Shown here piece after piece: positions 53,931 through 64,000 of a stretch of DNA of 64,000 bases. Below the pieces are notes generated by a model, which saw nothing but the letters and a program-made list of their open reading frames with translations, ran no database searches and was not told the origin of the DNA. The number at the start of each line of letters is the position of its first letter. The stretch's first letter is position 1. The position numbers and the translations under genes were made by a program. Origin of the DNA: Hoplostethus atlanticus. Taxonomy: Eukaryota; Chordata; Actinopteri; Trachichthyiformes; Trachichthyidae. The stretch is from assembly GCA_034670405.1 (NCBI GenBank), contig JAXDDX010000035.1, positions 2,737,001-2,801,000 on the forward strand, given 5' to 3'.

Positions 53931-55539
53931 AATTATTTATCATTGAAAAACATTGAGTAACAAATCCTTTTTTGATAAATACAAGCATTTGACAAAGCAT
54001 TATCTACAAAAAAGTTGACCTTTCATCACAGTCACAAAACACAAATAGATATATTTTAATAAAAACATTAAAAACCACCTCCCGAGCCATGATATTTACA
54101 TATTTGCATATTTCAAAATATTGAACACCATCAATTTTGTTTAAAAAATATCATGGATAACTTAAAAAGCAAATGACATAATTCCTCACCAATTTACCAG
54201 TCTTTTCCTCACCAGAGCTGCTATGTACAAATGCATCCAACCTCTTCTCATTGCGATACAAACACTGGAAGGATGATTTCCCTCCAGATTTAGCTCTTTA
54301 GGTAGAATGTCTTGACAAATAAAAGACAAAACAAAGACCAAGTGCTAAAAGCAGGACAGTGTGAAAAGAGCATCACACAATCTGCATTCCTCGGTAACTT
54401 GATGTCTGCTCTATAAAACTAGGACCAGGAATAAATAAGTTGTGTCATATTTAGGGAAATCATTTTGGAGAAAGTCACTTCTAAGCAGTTTCAATCTACG
54501 GGGGGAAAATGGTGAGTTCATCACAAAAGGGAAATCAATGTCATAAAAGAGGCCGCCTAAACGGTTTCTCAGCATTCAAGCGTTGTATCTAAGAGCTCTG
54601 AGGATTATTGTGAAAAGAGGCAAAGGAGGATCTACTGAAGGATGAGCAAATTATATACTTATACAGGCCTTCTTCTGTCCCCAGCCAGACACACAGTCAC
54701 TTTCTCAAACACACACACACACACACACACACACCAGCACAAAATAACAGGTATAATAAAAAATAATAATTCAGAAAATAATTCAGATGTACCCACATTT
54801 CACGTGTAAATATTTCCATTCAGCATCTGCTCTTTTACGGTATGACTCTCCACCTAGGCACAACTGAAAACAGAAAAAGGCTCTAGTGCCCTTTGGCACT
54901 GCTTGTTGTTCTCTAAGGCAGTTAGTCTCTCTTTTTACTGTTCGTTGTTGTTCCCTTGTACTGCCAAGTAGTTTGACAGTGTTTTTTCCAAATGACTCGC
55001 CCTTCATGTTCACATGTATTCGCTCATTAAAACATGCGATCATGCCAATTTTGCAATTCATAAGACTTGCACAGGTGTCCTTGGGGCTCCTTTCCTGATT
55101 TTGTCGTTGTCAGAAGCAATATTTCAGTCCACTGCCTACATTGTTCCTGACCAAAGAATTGCTTTACTCCCACGAGTACATGTAAACACAGAAGAACAGC
55201 GTCCAGCTCACAAATCCCACGGTAGGCCTGTCTAATCTGAGTGCTGGAGCTACCCCTCTGGTGAAAATACTATCAAGTCCAATGAACCACAAAATTCAAA
55301 TGGTTGAGCGAATACAAGTGAATAAGAGCGATTTGTGGGGCTGGATCCAGGAAAGTCCAATTATATATTGGACAATGGTGAGGAGAGAGCGAGATCATAG
55401 TGCAGATGTAAGGTGGCCATCAGTGCTGTGAAGACACATCTCGCGTCCTGTCTCAGAGTAGGACTCCTCCCCCCTGTCACACAAACATACAAATACTCAC
55501 ACAAATCAACACGCATACACACACACACAGCCCTCCTGG
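53931..55539 (-). other. phc2: phc2 3' UTR (probable)
   Basis: AT-rich sequence after the phc2 stop. ATTAAA on the minus strand at 54,055-54,060 is a candidate poly(A) signal. A (CA)13 microsatellite lies at 54,709-54,734. The exact end is not determined. Confidence 0.5.
54709..54734. repeat. (CA)13 microsatellite
   Basis: Uninterrupted CA run. Confidence 0.95.
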
Positions 55540-55694
55540 CTAAGAGTCTTTGAGCATGTTGATGCGTGCAAAGATCTTGAGTGCAGGTCCGAGTTTAATG
55601 TTCATGGTGCTCATGAGGTGGTCCTCCTTCAGCAGGAGCAAGGCCTGTCCGTCAATCTCCTGAGAGCGGAACTCATCTGCTATCTCCTGGCAAC
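55540..55694 (-). CDS. phc2: phc2 last coding exon (SAM)
   Basis: Encodes CQEIADEFRSQEIDGQALLL to ARINMLKDS, stop TAG at 55,540-55,542. Confidence 0.97.
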
Positions 55695-58600
55695 CTGGAG
55701 GAACAGCAGAGGAAGAACAGGTCACAGGCAATCACACAAAACCAGAACAGGACCCATACACACAATAGCAAAATATTTGTTGGGTAAAATTGATTCATTC
55801 TCTGTTAAAAGCTTTTTGACTGTGCTTCCTTAACAACCTGAGCATCAAAGACAGATAAGTATACATGGGGGCTTTGGGTTAGACCACTGACCTGGCAGGG
55901 AACGGATGAACTCATAAACCTCTTCCACATTCCACTTGGTGGGGTCATTGGGCACGAAGTGCTGAGAGAGTGTAGGCACATCTCTACCGCCACAGCCCTC
56001 CTGGTCAGAGGCCCTGCTCGGCTGCCGGTGGACCAGGACCTGGGCAGGGGCTGGGGCAGGTGGCAGGGTCCCTGAGCTGGCTGCTGACAGGGGAGAAGGG
56101 GGCTCCTCATAGCTAGACATGTCAGAGCATGGGCTGGACTCCCCCTGGCTGGGCTGCGAGGGGTGTGGCGAGGATACAGAGCCGCCCTGGGTCTGCTGTG
56201 GTGAATGGGAAAGCTTCTGAAATGCAACATCAAAGACAGATAGTTAGCCAAGACTCGGTACTCAAGAATTTATTGGCAGTTTGTTTGTCTTAATAGCGTT
56301 ATGGTGAAGAAAGACACGCACACATGGAAACATCGGTCTATTTTTGGAGTTTATTATACTTAAATGTTTTGAAGTAACGTGATCTTGTCCTGTTTGTTTG
56401 GCAACTCGCAACGTCTGTGTTTTCCCAAAGACCGAAACCGAGGCTATGCAACACGGTCTGGCTTTACAGTGTCTGACCCGTAGTGCACATGCAGAAGGTA
56501 CTATCATTTACAAAAATAATGGTAAACGATTGAGATGTGTAGCCTGAGTATTGTTTTTTTTGTATGTATGAATTGCATGTCTATACTGTGCTAGAAGTAA
56601 TGACTGCATTTGGTTTGTTCAGATGGGAGGGTTTCCAGGTGGAAAGTAAGCTCCTAGCCAGGTGAGAGGAGAGAGAGCGTATGAATGAGCAGCATCACCA
56701 AAAAAGGTTGTTCCTCCTCCTGTATAAAAACTGAGTATAGTCGATAGCTAGTTTGGGGTTTTGGTTTATTGTTTAGTCAAGGTTTTTCATAAATACTATT
56801 TTTTTCCCCTATTTCTCACATTTTTCAGCCAAACTATTTGTTTAAAAACTTTACAAATAAAACCCATAGCACAGACGTTCTATTGTGGCGGAGCCAATTA
56901 CTTTTAAAAGGACTCACAAGAACACCGACACTGTCATCTCTACCCAATCTCCCCCTCCCACCTACTCGGATTTTCAACCGCTTAATGATAAAGGACGCTG
57001 CTATGAGAGAGCAACCGGCGTTGCAAGACATTTCAAATACAAAAGGCTAAAAAGCCTCATTCTCAAGACAAAGAAGTAAATGACAAAGCAGTATTATTAG
57101 TGCAGTATTATTAGTACAGTATTTTGTATCGTGATATAACGTCTCTTCGCTAGACATTTCTGTTGGACCTGCTCTAATTAGCCGACTTATTCTTCTCTAC
57201 TGTGAAAATGTGACTTTACTGTTTGTGTCAATTACAAGATTGCAATGTTGTTGCAATTCCTACTGGTCACCAACAGAGGTCATTAAAGTTCATAAATTGC
57301 CCCTTTAAAGACAACGACACAGGGAGATGATCATCACTGATACAAAAAAGCACATCTTAAGTGGATGGTGTATCTGAGGGGTGTTCATGTTTTATTCCGG
57401 GGAAGGCATGTCTGTATGTGTCTGTTTCTGGGGTGCCATACCTGTTTCTTAGCCTCAACAGCAGGACGGCCCTGGGATTTTCTGCACCAGCGATTAGTAG
57501 GTTTACTCCTCTCTGGACGGAAAAGGCCTATCCGCTTTGTACAGCCCACGTTGTACCTGTTCAAAAAGGTCCACAGTTGTTAGGGATGTTTGTTTCCCCA
57601 TGACATATGCATGGGAACGACTGATACTGTTCAAATGATAAGAAATATAACTTACCTCTTCGCACAAACCATTGAGCAGAATCTTTTAGAACCCTTGAAC
57701 TTGTAGGCGAAGTCGACCCAACCGCAGTATTCACATGTCAGCTTGGGCACTTCCTCTTGGTCTTTTTCTGAGGGAAGACAAACAATTCAGCATGAACATC
57801 AGTGAGCAACGTTGAAAAGTAAAGAGTTCTCTTGACCACATCCTCTTTGTAATGTGATGGGGTGAGGAAATACAGGATTTTTTTTGTCCCTTTATTCCCA
57901 TTTGACAATATCTAGGGTGACACATTTCTCCTGCGACCGTACAGTGCTACATCAAAGCAAGGAGAAAGGCCTTCCGTCTTACCTGGCTGGTTCATGTCCT
58001 CGGGCTCGGAGTCAGTGGTGTTTGCTGGGTTGCTGACTGGGGTCTTGTCAGGGTCCGAGGAGAGCTGATGATCCAACTTCTTTGGGCTGTCAATTAGAAT
58101 GGGCAGGCGCTCCACCTGGTGATACGGGGAAGCAGTTTACAATCGTACCAAATTGAAGGTGTGTGGTCCAGACATAAGGAACAACAGTTTGTGCCTGATA
58201 TGGATAATTTATTGTATTGCAATGATTATAGTAGATATAGAGATATAGCTTGCAAAGATTAGTTGAAGGTTTAATGTACATATCCTTTTAATGGAGTTTC
58301 AACACTTTCAGTAGCCGTACTGCAGCTGTCTGTATCAATCTCCTTGTACCAAATAGTATGTCTGGGCTTATCTGACAGAGCCTTCTCAATCTCACTGTTA
58401 GACTCTACATGTTTTGCAAAAAAAAGAATTCAAAATGCCCATATTGTAGCCTTTGCAATGAAGATATTGTGTTCTCAGTGTGAATTCAATGTATTGTTAA
58501 GCCCTACATAACAGCTTTAGTTCACTATAAACTAGAAAGTTGTGCAGGAGTAGGCATTTGCAACACATGTCCAGTAGGAGGCAGTGAGTCCAAAGACAAG

Positions 58601-61600
58601 ATATCACAACTCAAATGTCATTGCATGTTACACTGTGTTGCATTTTAGCAAAATGTCGTTCAGTCCAACATGAAACCCTATATTCCTTTATTTAGATGGG
58701 CTGATACAAATGTTCTTCCTGATGTTTTGTATACTGAGTGTATATTGCACCCCAGCTTCCCTAAATGAATCAACAGGCCAGCTGACACTACAACTGCTAC
58801 CCGAGCATTACATACATGACTGTTTGCTTGCTGAGAGAGACAGGTCCCGGAGGGCGCTCACACTGGAGAGTGTGGTGGTTTAGGGTTGTTTACCATGTCT
58901 TGCTGCTAGGAAAGCGGTGTCGAGGGAGGGAGAGGGCACTTACACACACAGGGAACGGTTCAGCTCCTTCCTGGATGACAAAGCCTTCAATGACATGCGT
59001 GAGCACCTGGGGCTTGACGATGGCCTGGGGCGGCTTGTTTTCTCCATTCTGAGGCGTGCTGCCGGTCACGGTGGGCGCCTCATTCTCATTTCCTGAGGTC
59101 ATGGCTGGAGGTGGGGTCCCAGGTGCAGAACTCAGCCTCTTGGTAGAACCTCCTCCTGAACGAGAAATGAATACATCACTACCTAGATAATAAGCTAGAA
59201 TTTACTCTTTGAGATGTGTTCACTGGTCGAGTCATTCTGAATGAAAACCTTTTCACCTGGCATGTAGTGGAGGGTAAACCCACCTAAACTCAGTTTACCC
59301 ACCTTTTTAGGCTGAAAAACATCTGTATAATGTAAATTCATAGTATTACATCATAGTTAAGTAGTATCAAGCTGATGAAACCTATATGAGGATAAGGTCC
59401 TTTTAAGAAAATAAATTAATGCTTTTATGAAAATATAATTGACTTTTCCTGACATTAATGGTTGTTTACTTTATGATGATCACTGGATGGAGGTAGTAGT
59501 TTATTCACTTCTTTACCACTACTTTCTGATTATACCACAATTGTATGCATACCAGATAGATATTTCATTAGCACATTGTTTCCAGCTACACTCAAACCAA
59601 AATCCAATTCATCTATTTCTGAAAGGAGTCAATATTAAGTCCACCTGCCTGCCTCGGCTACAGCGCTGCTTCTAAAAGCACTACATTTGTCGGAAGACTG
59701 TTAACGCAGTCGATAATTCGCTCCAGCCGACACAGGTGGAGACAATTAGAACCAGGTCTTCTTCGCTTTTTCATTAAAGCCCACAAAGCGAAAGTAAACA
59801 TCGAGCTGCCATGCATTGTTTTAAAACACCGCCGTCGAGCAAGAAGTTCTCTCACCGTGCAAACCTCCGTTTCTTTCAGCGATAAAACATGAGTCGTTCG
59901 TTATTCAAATCCGGTAGATAGAGAACAGCCTGCCTCTGTTGTTTGTGAGTGTAATCGCATTTAGAGTAGCGCCGCGCTGCTTCGCCAACTCAAAGCGGCG
60001 CGAGCAACTGCGCTGCCGCTGCAGGAGATCCAGAAATGAAAAGCTTCAATGAGGCGCCGCCTCCGCCTCTTCCTCCCACAACTAGTACCATCGTTCCTCA
60101 AGGCTACTGCTACACATTTGAACATTTTTAATGTGGGCTGGGCTAGGTTCGCCTCCAAGCATCAAACGCTGAGTATCTCCAGTGCCTACTTGTAGTAACT
60201 GCATGAAACGCAGGCTTGATCTGACCAAAGATAATAGTAAATCATGTATTCTTATGGTTAAGCTGCTATAACTGAGTGGAATTAAGCGTTTTATACAGAT
60301 CTACAGATATTGGGTATTCTTAAATACAGAGAGAGAGAGACAGATAGAGACTAATAGACTATTCAGCAGATTTGCTGAGTGTTCATCCACTCAGTGTGAT
60401 ATGAATATGTTGCAATCTGCTCCACTCAGGACCTGGAGACCTGCTTCTATCCCTCAAAGAGCTCAGTCAATGCTTTTTGAATGTCTCTAGAGAGCATGGT
60501 GGGAAAATTATCAAATTAAAGGCTGATAAACTTTAGCTGTGGCTGGTATCTAAGAGCCATGTTGGCAGGTAAACCGTGTCTCGAGGTTCCTTTTAGATTC
60601 TTAAAAGAACCATATATATGGTTGGTAAAACAGTGAAAACATCAGATGTATTTTGGAATCCATCCTCCACTGTGGCCAGTGGAGGAAAAGAAAAAAGCTA
60701 TTTTCCTGCTCTGGTTTAGAGCACTGCACTTCCACTATGCATCACACCCAACTCACTGGCCATAAGCAGCACTTTGTGGCTTTACATAATGTTTCTTTTT
60801 ACATGAAATACAGTATGAGCAGTCTGCTCAACAATTGTGAGGGACAGAAACTATAGAAACATAGATTCCTCTCTGGTACTTTCATACAACACACAATACC
60901 ATTTGCACTCAGCAACAAAAGAGCACAGCTGTTGCATGAGCACATATCTCACCAATACTGTTCTTTACTGAAGTCAAGCCACATAACAGAACCTGCTTTA
61001 CCCACTTTATCCAAACCAACAGGCCTACCAAATATGCATAATAAGCAAAAATTGAGCAATGTGAAAATAAATTCTACTGACTCAGCAACATGTCTGGAAT
61101 TTTCTTGTTGATGCTCCCAACTAAAAGCTTTCAAACTGGATTAGACTGCACATCGCTTTTCAGGGTCCCTGTGCATTTCAGAACTTTGGTCCAGGATATC
61201 AACACATTTCAGTGTTTTGAGTTTTTCCATTTCTCTAGCAACCGCCACAATATTCTGTTACACAAGCATGCCTCTGACACTGCCTAATGGTTAGAGAGAC
61301 TGTCCCATAACTCAAAAGGTCACAGGTTCAATCCTCACAACAGAAAATGTGTCAATTAACAGCCACGTGTCCTTTAAAAGTGTCCTTGGGGAAGATAGTT
61401 AAAAACACTCCCTTCTCAGTTGCTCTGGACAAGAGTTGTCTGAAGTGTAAATGTCAGAGACAACATGTACTGCGCAACCAACCACTCCCAAAATACTTGT
61501 ATACTGTGGTAGAAAAAACATAATGTATACACCCTTCTTAGCATTCTTTAGGGAAACCAACCATTTACTATGACTTCCTCTGTGTGACTGTTCTCCTACA

Positions 61601-64000
61601 TTTTAGTTTTGTTTATGAAGGAACTGCTAATGGGAAACTGCTAACGTTTAGTCGTATTATCATCTATGCAGGAGTTGTTTTGACTTGACAAATGGCCTTG
61701 TGTCTCTATGAAACCTCACTCCCAACTGCTCTTTCTTCAGAGATCTGTATACCCTATACTGTGTGTGGATCTCTCCTGAGCGCTCAGCTCAAATCACGAC
61801 TTGACTCTGAACTCTTAATCTTCAGTTAACGATTTTATTCAACACATACCAAGGTGCTACTCTCAGTACAGTACGATTTAGAAAAACAACACCCTCATTT
61901 CACCGCCTCATTATGGCACCTCAAGACAAAAGCTTTGAGCTTAATCTGTTGTGAAAAGTCACACTTTTGTCTTGGCATGTGCAGACTTTCTGGTAATTAC
62001 TTAATTCATCAACTTACTTTTGTGTAACGAGAAGACTGTGTCCTATTCTTGTTCCAGCATACACCTAGATCCAGCCCCAGCAAGTTCACCTCTGGGTGTC
62101 CAGAGATGAAGTTGTTTTCAACGATGCATCCCAAAACCTCTGGCACACTGGGTAAGTTTTTTTAAGATGGTACAAATTGGCATCATCTCAAAATCAGCTT
62201 AAAGCTACAAAGTGCAACTTCACTCCTTGAGTCAGCGAAGTGTTTGCTAATCCCGCACCCTACAGCTCAGTTGGTCAAGTTCACGCCCCAACACTTGTCA
62301 CTCATCTAGTCAAGCCATCTACATTGCAACAGCATCAAGCCTGAGGCTGAGGTAACTACTGGCAATGTTTATATTTGTGTGGCCCAGCCAGGTAAATTCA
62401 TTGTGGGTGCCATAGTGCAATAACTACAATGACCATAATCCATCACATCTATGTATTTGTGCTCCTTCGAGTCGTGGTGTGTCCGTGCCAACACAAACTG
62501 AATGGAGAGACAGTTTGAAACATATCCTCAATAATCACATGGAAGTATAATAGTCAGCTAATGTTACAATGATGTTATCTTACACTAGATTGAGAGACAT
62601 TAGTACCTGAAAAAGTATGAGTTACTGGACTCGCTAAATGAAACACAAATAACAAGTCATCAATAAACCCGCCCCCCCCGACCCCCCCCGAAGTACACTG
62701 ACAACCTGTAGGAAACGCTGCATCGGCACTGCATTGCTTTATTGCAGATGGATTGTGTTCACCATCAGGCTGAAGGTAGACAGCTCATCAAAACGAGCGA
62801 CATGTGTTGGGGCGTGAACTTGACAACTGAGGTGGAGGAGGGACTAACGATACACTTCCTGCCACAAGGCAAAAGGTTTAATTACTTAAAACAGTATTTA
62901 AACTGCTACCAATCTTCTTGTCACAATGGTAAGTTGGTCAAAGAGTTTATTTGCCAAAAAGTCAGCGTACTCTCTAAAGAATGATTTAGACTGGCTATAG
63001 AAGAAACCCATAAATGCTGATTCATTACCTTGCGGCTGGACAGCTGGTGTGGCTGGGTCGACCTTGGGCTGCTCTATAGGCTTGGTGGCTTGTGGTGGAG
63101 AAGGTGTAGGTTGTGGCTGTGGCTGTGGCTGTGGCTGTGGCTGCTGTTGCTGCTGTTGCTGCTGTTGCTGTTGCTGTGGCTGCTGCTGTGTAACAGGGGT
63201 TGGACAGGTCTCTCTGACCACCAATGAGGTGGGCTTATCTTTACTCTCCTGGACCAATCGAGATGCCTAAGAAATGCATCAGGAACACAAGGAAGAACAG
63301 ATCAGAACGGGGATCTTACAATATAATGAAAAGACGGATGAGGGGTTGTCTATTATTTTCATGTCAATGACACTGAAAGATCACATCCGTTATGCTATTT
63401 GGAGAAAGTAATGCTGTCAGCTCACAGCTAGTTGTGAGAAAGCATGTATAAAAGGTTTATTTATTGAGAATTGATTGTCTGACCAGATTCATTTTGAAAT
63501 ATTTGGGGTGTTCCAAAAATAAGTAATAAATCCTCAATAATTGCCTCGCTGATCAAAGACGTGGTTCTCATCAGTTGGCTGTAGGTAAATATGCAGGTAG
63601 GGCATTAACATCACACTTGCCAAGTGAAGATACATTTATTTCGACACAGATCAAAATAAATGCTTTTAATTCAGACACAATTACAGTTGCTGTCCAAACT
63701 TGTTCCAGCATGTTAGTACATTAACGGTTACATCTGCCATTTAATTGGACCTAAGGGAATGGGGAAAGTCCCTGCACTGCATTTACAGCAACATCGGTGC
63801 TGCTCTATGGGTCTGCCAACAGTTATTTTCTTACCATTTATTTTGACATCTCAGTTCAAATGGACAAATTAAAAAAGTTGCTTGTGAGACTTAAATAACA
63901 GTTATTGTGGAGCTTAGTGTAGGCGACTCCTCACCGTTGGCTGTATTTGTAAATTGATGGCAGTGAGCTGGACAGGCTGGGCTTTGGCGTGGCTGAGGGA
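55540..64000 (-). CDS. phc2: polyhomeotic-like protein 2 (3' half; runs off the right edge)
   Basis: PHC2 is a subunit of canonical Polycomb repressive complex 1. Its SAM domain polymerises and clusters PRC1 on chromatin in the nucleus. Eight minus-strand exons join in frame to 451 residues plus stop. In order: a glutamine/Pro-Gln-rich segment; the HD1 block (KPPQAIVKPQVLTHVIEGFV, IQEGAEPFPV); the FCS zinc finger (LTCEYCGWVDFAYKFKGSKR, FCSMVCAKRYNVGCTKR); a Ser/Pro linker (SSYEEPPSPLSA); and the C-terminal SAM (WNVEEVYEFIRSLPG, DGQALLLLKEDHL, MNIKLGPALKIFARINMLKD-S). The C-terminus and SSYEEP linker match PHC2 better than PHC1 or PHC3. Which fish paralogue (a or b) it is cannot be told. A start at ATG 59,102 (MTSGNENEAPTV) would give a 332-residue short form like human PHC2 isoform b. 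Confidence 0.95.
55892..56216 (-). CDS. phc2: phc2 exon, linker and start of SAM
   Basis: Encodes KLSHSPQQTQGGSVSSPHPS, SSYEEPPSPLSAAS, a Pro/Ala stretch, and WNVEEVYEFIRSLP, phase 1 before GTCAGT. Confidence 0.95.
57442..57556 (-). CDS. phc2: phc2 exon after the zinc finger
   Basis: Encodes YNVGCTKRIGLFRPERSKPT to RPAVEAKKQ, donor GTATGG, phase 0. Confidence 0.95.
57656..57767 (-). CDS. phc2: phc2 FCS zinc-finger exon
   Basis: Encodes KDQEEVPKLTCEYCGWVDFA to FCSMVCAK. The C-x2-C pair and FCSxxC supply the zinc ligands. Donor GTAAGT. Confidence 0.96.
57983..58115 (-). CDS. phc2: phc2 exon, acidic linker
   Basis: Encodes VERLPILIDSPKKLDHQLSS to EPEDMNQP, acceptor ATCACCAG, donor GTAAGA, phase 1. 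Confidence 0.93.
58680..58745. mobile_element. Tc1-like relic, terminal fragment
   Basis: TGTTCTTCCTGATGTTTTGT followed by ATACTGAGTGTATA, the same terminal motif as in the copies at 9,088 and 47,539. Confidence 0.5.
58944..59155 (-). CDS. phc2: phc2 HD1 exon
   Basis: Encodes GGSTKRLSSAPGTPPPAMTS to EGAEPFPVC, donor GTAAGT. The ATG at 59,100-59,102 starts the short isoform. Confidence 0.95.
59750..60120 (-). promoter_or_regulatory. phc2: CpG-rich internal phc2 promoter and 5' UTR exon (candidate)
   Basis: CpG-dense sequence (GCGGCGCGAGCAACTGCG and neighbours) sits about 0.9 kb upstream of the short-isoform ATG. A minus-strand donor TTTGCACG|GTGAGAG at 59,855/59,856 could splice to the acceptor at 59,156. 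This fits the short human PHC2 isoform starting MTSGN. Confidence 0.6.
60121..63028 (-). other. phc2: phc2 intron between the Q-rich and HD1 exons, upstream part
   Basis: No exon recognised. It contains the SINE at 61,277 and two near-homopolymer C runs at 62,670-62,690. Confidence 0.65.
61277..61460 (+). mobile_element. tRNA-derived SINE copy
   Basis: CTAATGGTTAGAGAGACTGT (A-box side), AAGGTCACAGGTTCAATCC (B-box side), GTGTCCTTGGGGAAG, and the tail TTGCTCTGGACAAGAGTTGT. Confidence 0.7.
63029..63266 (-). CDS. phc2: phc2 Q-rich exon
   Basis: Encodes ASRLVQESKDKPTSLVVRET, then TQQQP, twelve Q, five PQ pairs, and IEQPKVDPATPAVQPQ. Acceptor TTTCTTAG, donor GTAATG, phase 1. The repeat tract (63,112-63,190) is probably length-variable. 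Confidence 0.93.
63267..63934 (-). other. phc2: phc2 intron
   Basis: 668 bp of AT-rich sequence between two in-frame coding exons. Nothing else recognised. Confidence 0.75.
63935..64000 (-). CDS. phc2: phc2 exon (partial at window edge)
   Basis: Encodes SLSHAKAQPVQLTAINLQIQ then PT, phase 0 before the donor GTGAGG. It continues beyond 64,000. Confidence 0.88.

Overview
This is a vertebrate nuclear locus, and intron-rich genes with GT-AG splice sites, long introns and teleost-type repeats point to a bony fish. Repeat relics with a terminal motif like TTTTGTACACTGAGTGTATA resemble, from memory, elements common in salmonid and pike genomes. An esociform or salmoniform fish is therefore my best guess, but the species cannot be fixed from sequence alone.

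Layout. (1) 663-2944, plus strand: exons 2-6 of snrpc, the U1 snRNP C protein; exon 1 lies left of the window. (2) 3.4-14.0 kb: no recognisable gene. (3) 14.04-43.68 kb, plus strand: the SAM-SAM-PTB half of anks1a, 13 coding exons ending in KYETTIF. The ankyrin-repeat half is not in the window. An alternative first exon at 28,227, starting MMWQCH, matches the N-terminus of the AIDA-1b isoform of the paralogue ANKS1B. (4) 48.2-52.9 kb, minus strand, convergent with anks1a: tcp11, nine coding exons. It has one GC-AG intron and an apparent 1-nt frameshift in a G8 run. (5) 55.5-64.0 kb, minus strand: the 3' half of phc2 (Polycomb PRC1 subunit): a Q-rich exon, the HD1 block, an FCS zinc finger and a C-terminal SAM. 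A CpG-rich segment at 59.7-60.1 kb fits the promoter of the short PHC2 isoform.

The order snrpc - anks1a - tcp11 matches human 6p21 except that UHRF1BP1 and TAF11 are not between snrpc and anks1a. PHC2 is on human 1p35, so its position next to tcp11 is a teleost arrangement. The genes do not form a pathway: they act in splicing, receptor-tyrosine-kinase/synaptic adaptor signalling, sperm function and Polycomb silencing.

The rest is intron and intergenic DNA rich in microsatellites, tRNA-derived SINE copies, hAT-like MITEs (one with a perfect 8-bp target duplication, nested in a Tc1-like relic) and one element with about 80-bp terminal inverted repeats. I see no bacterial-type operon, CRISPR array, intact virus or wholly new system. 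The most interesting points are the ANKS1B-type first exon whose codons double as another exon's 3' splice site, the missing ankyrin half of anks1a, the tcp11 frameshift and the internal phc2 promoter.
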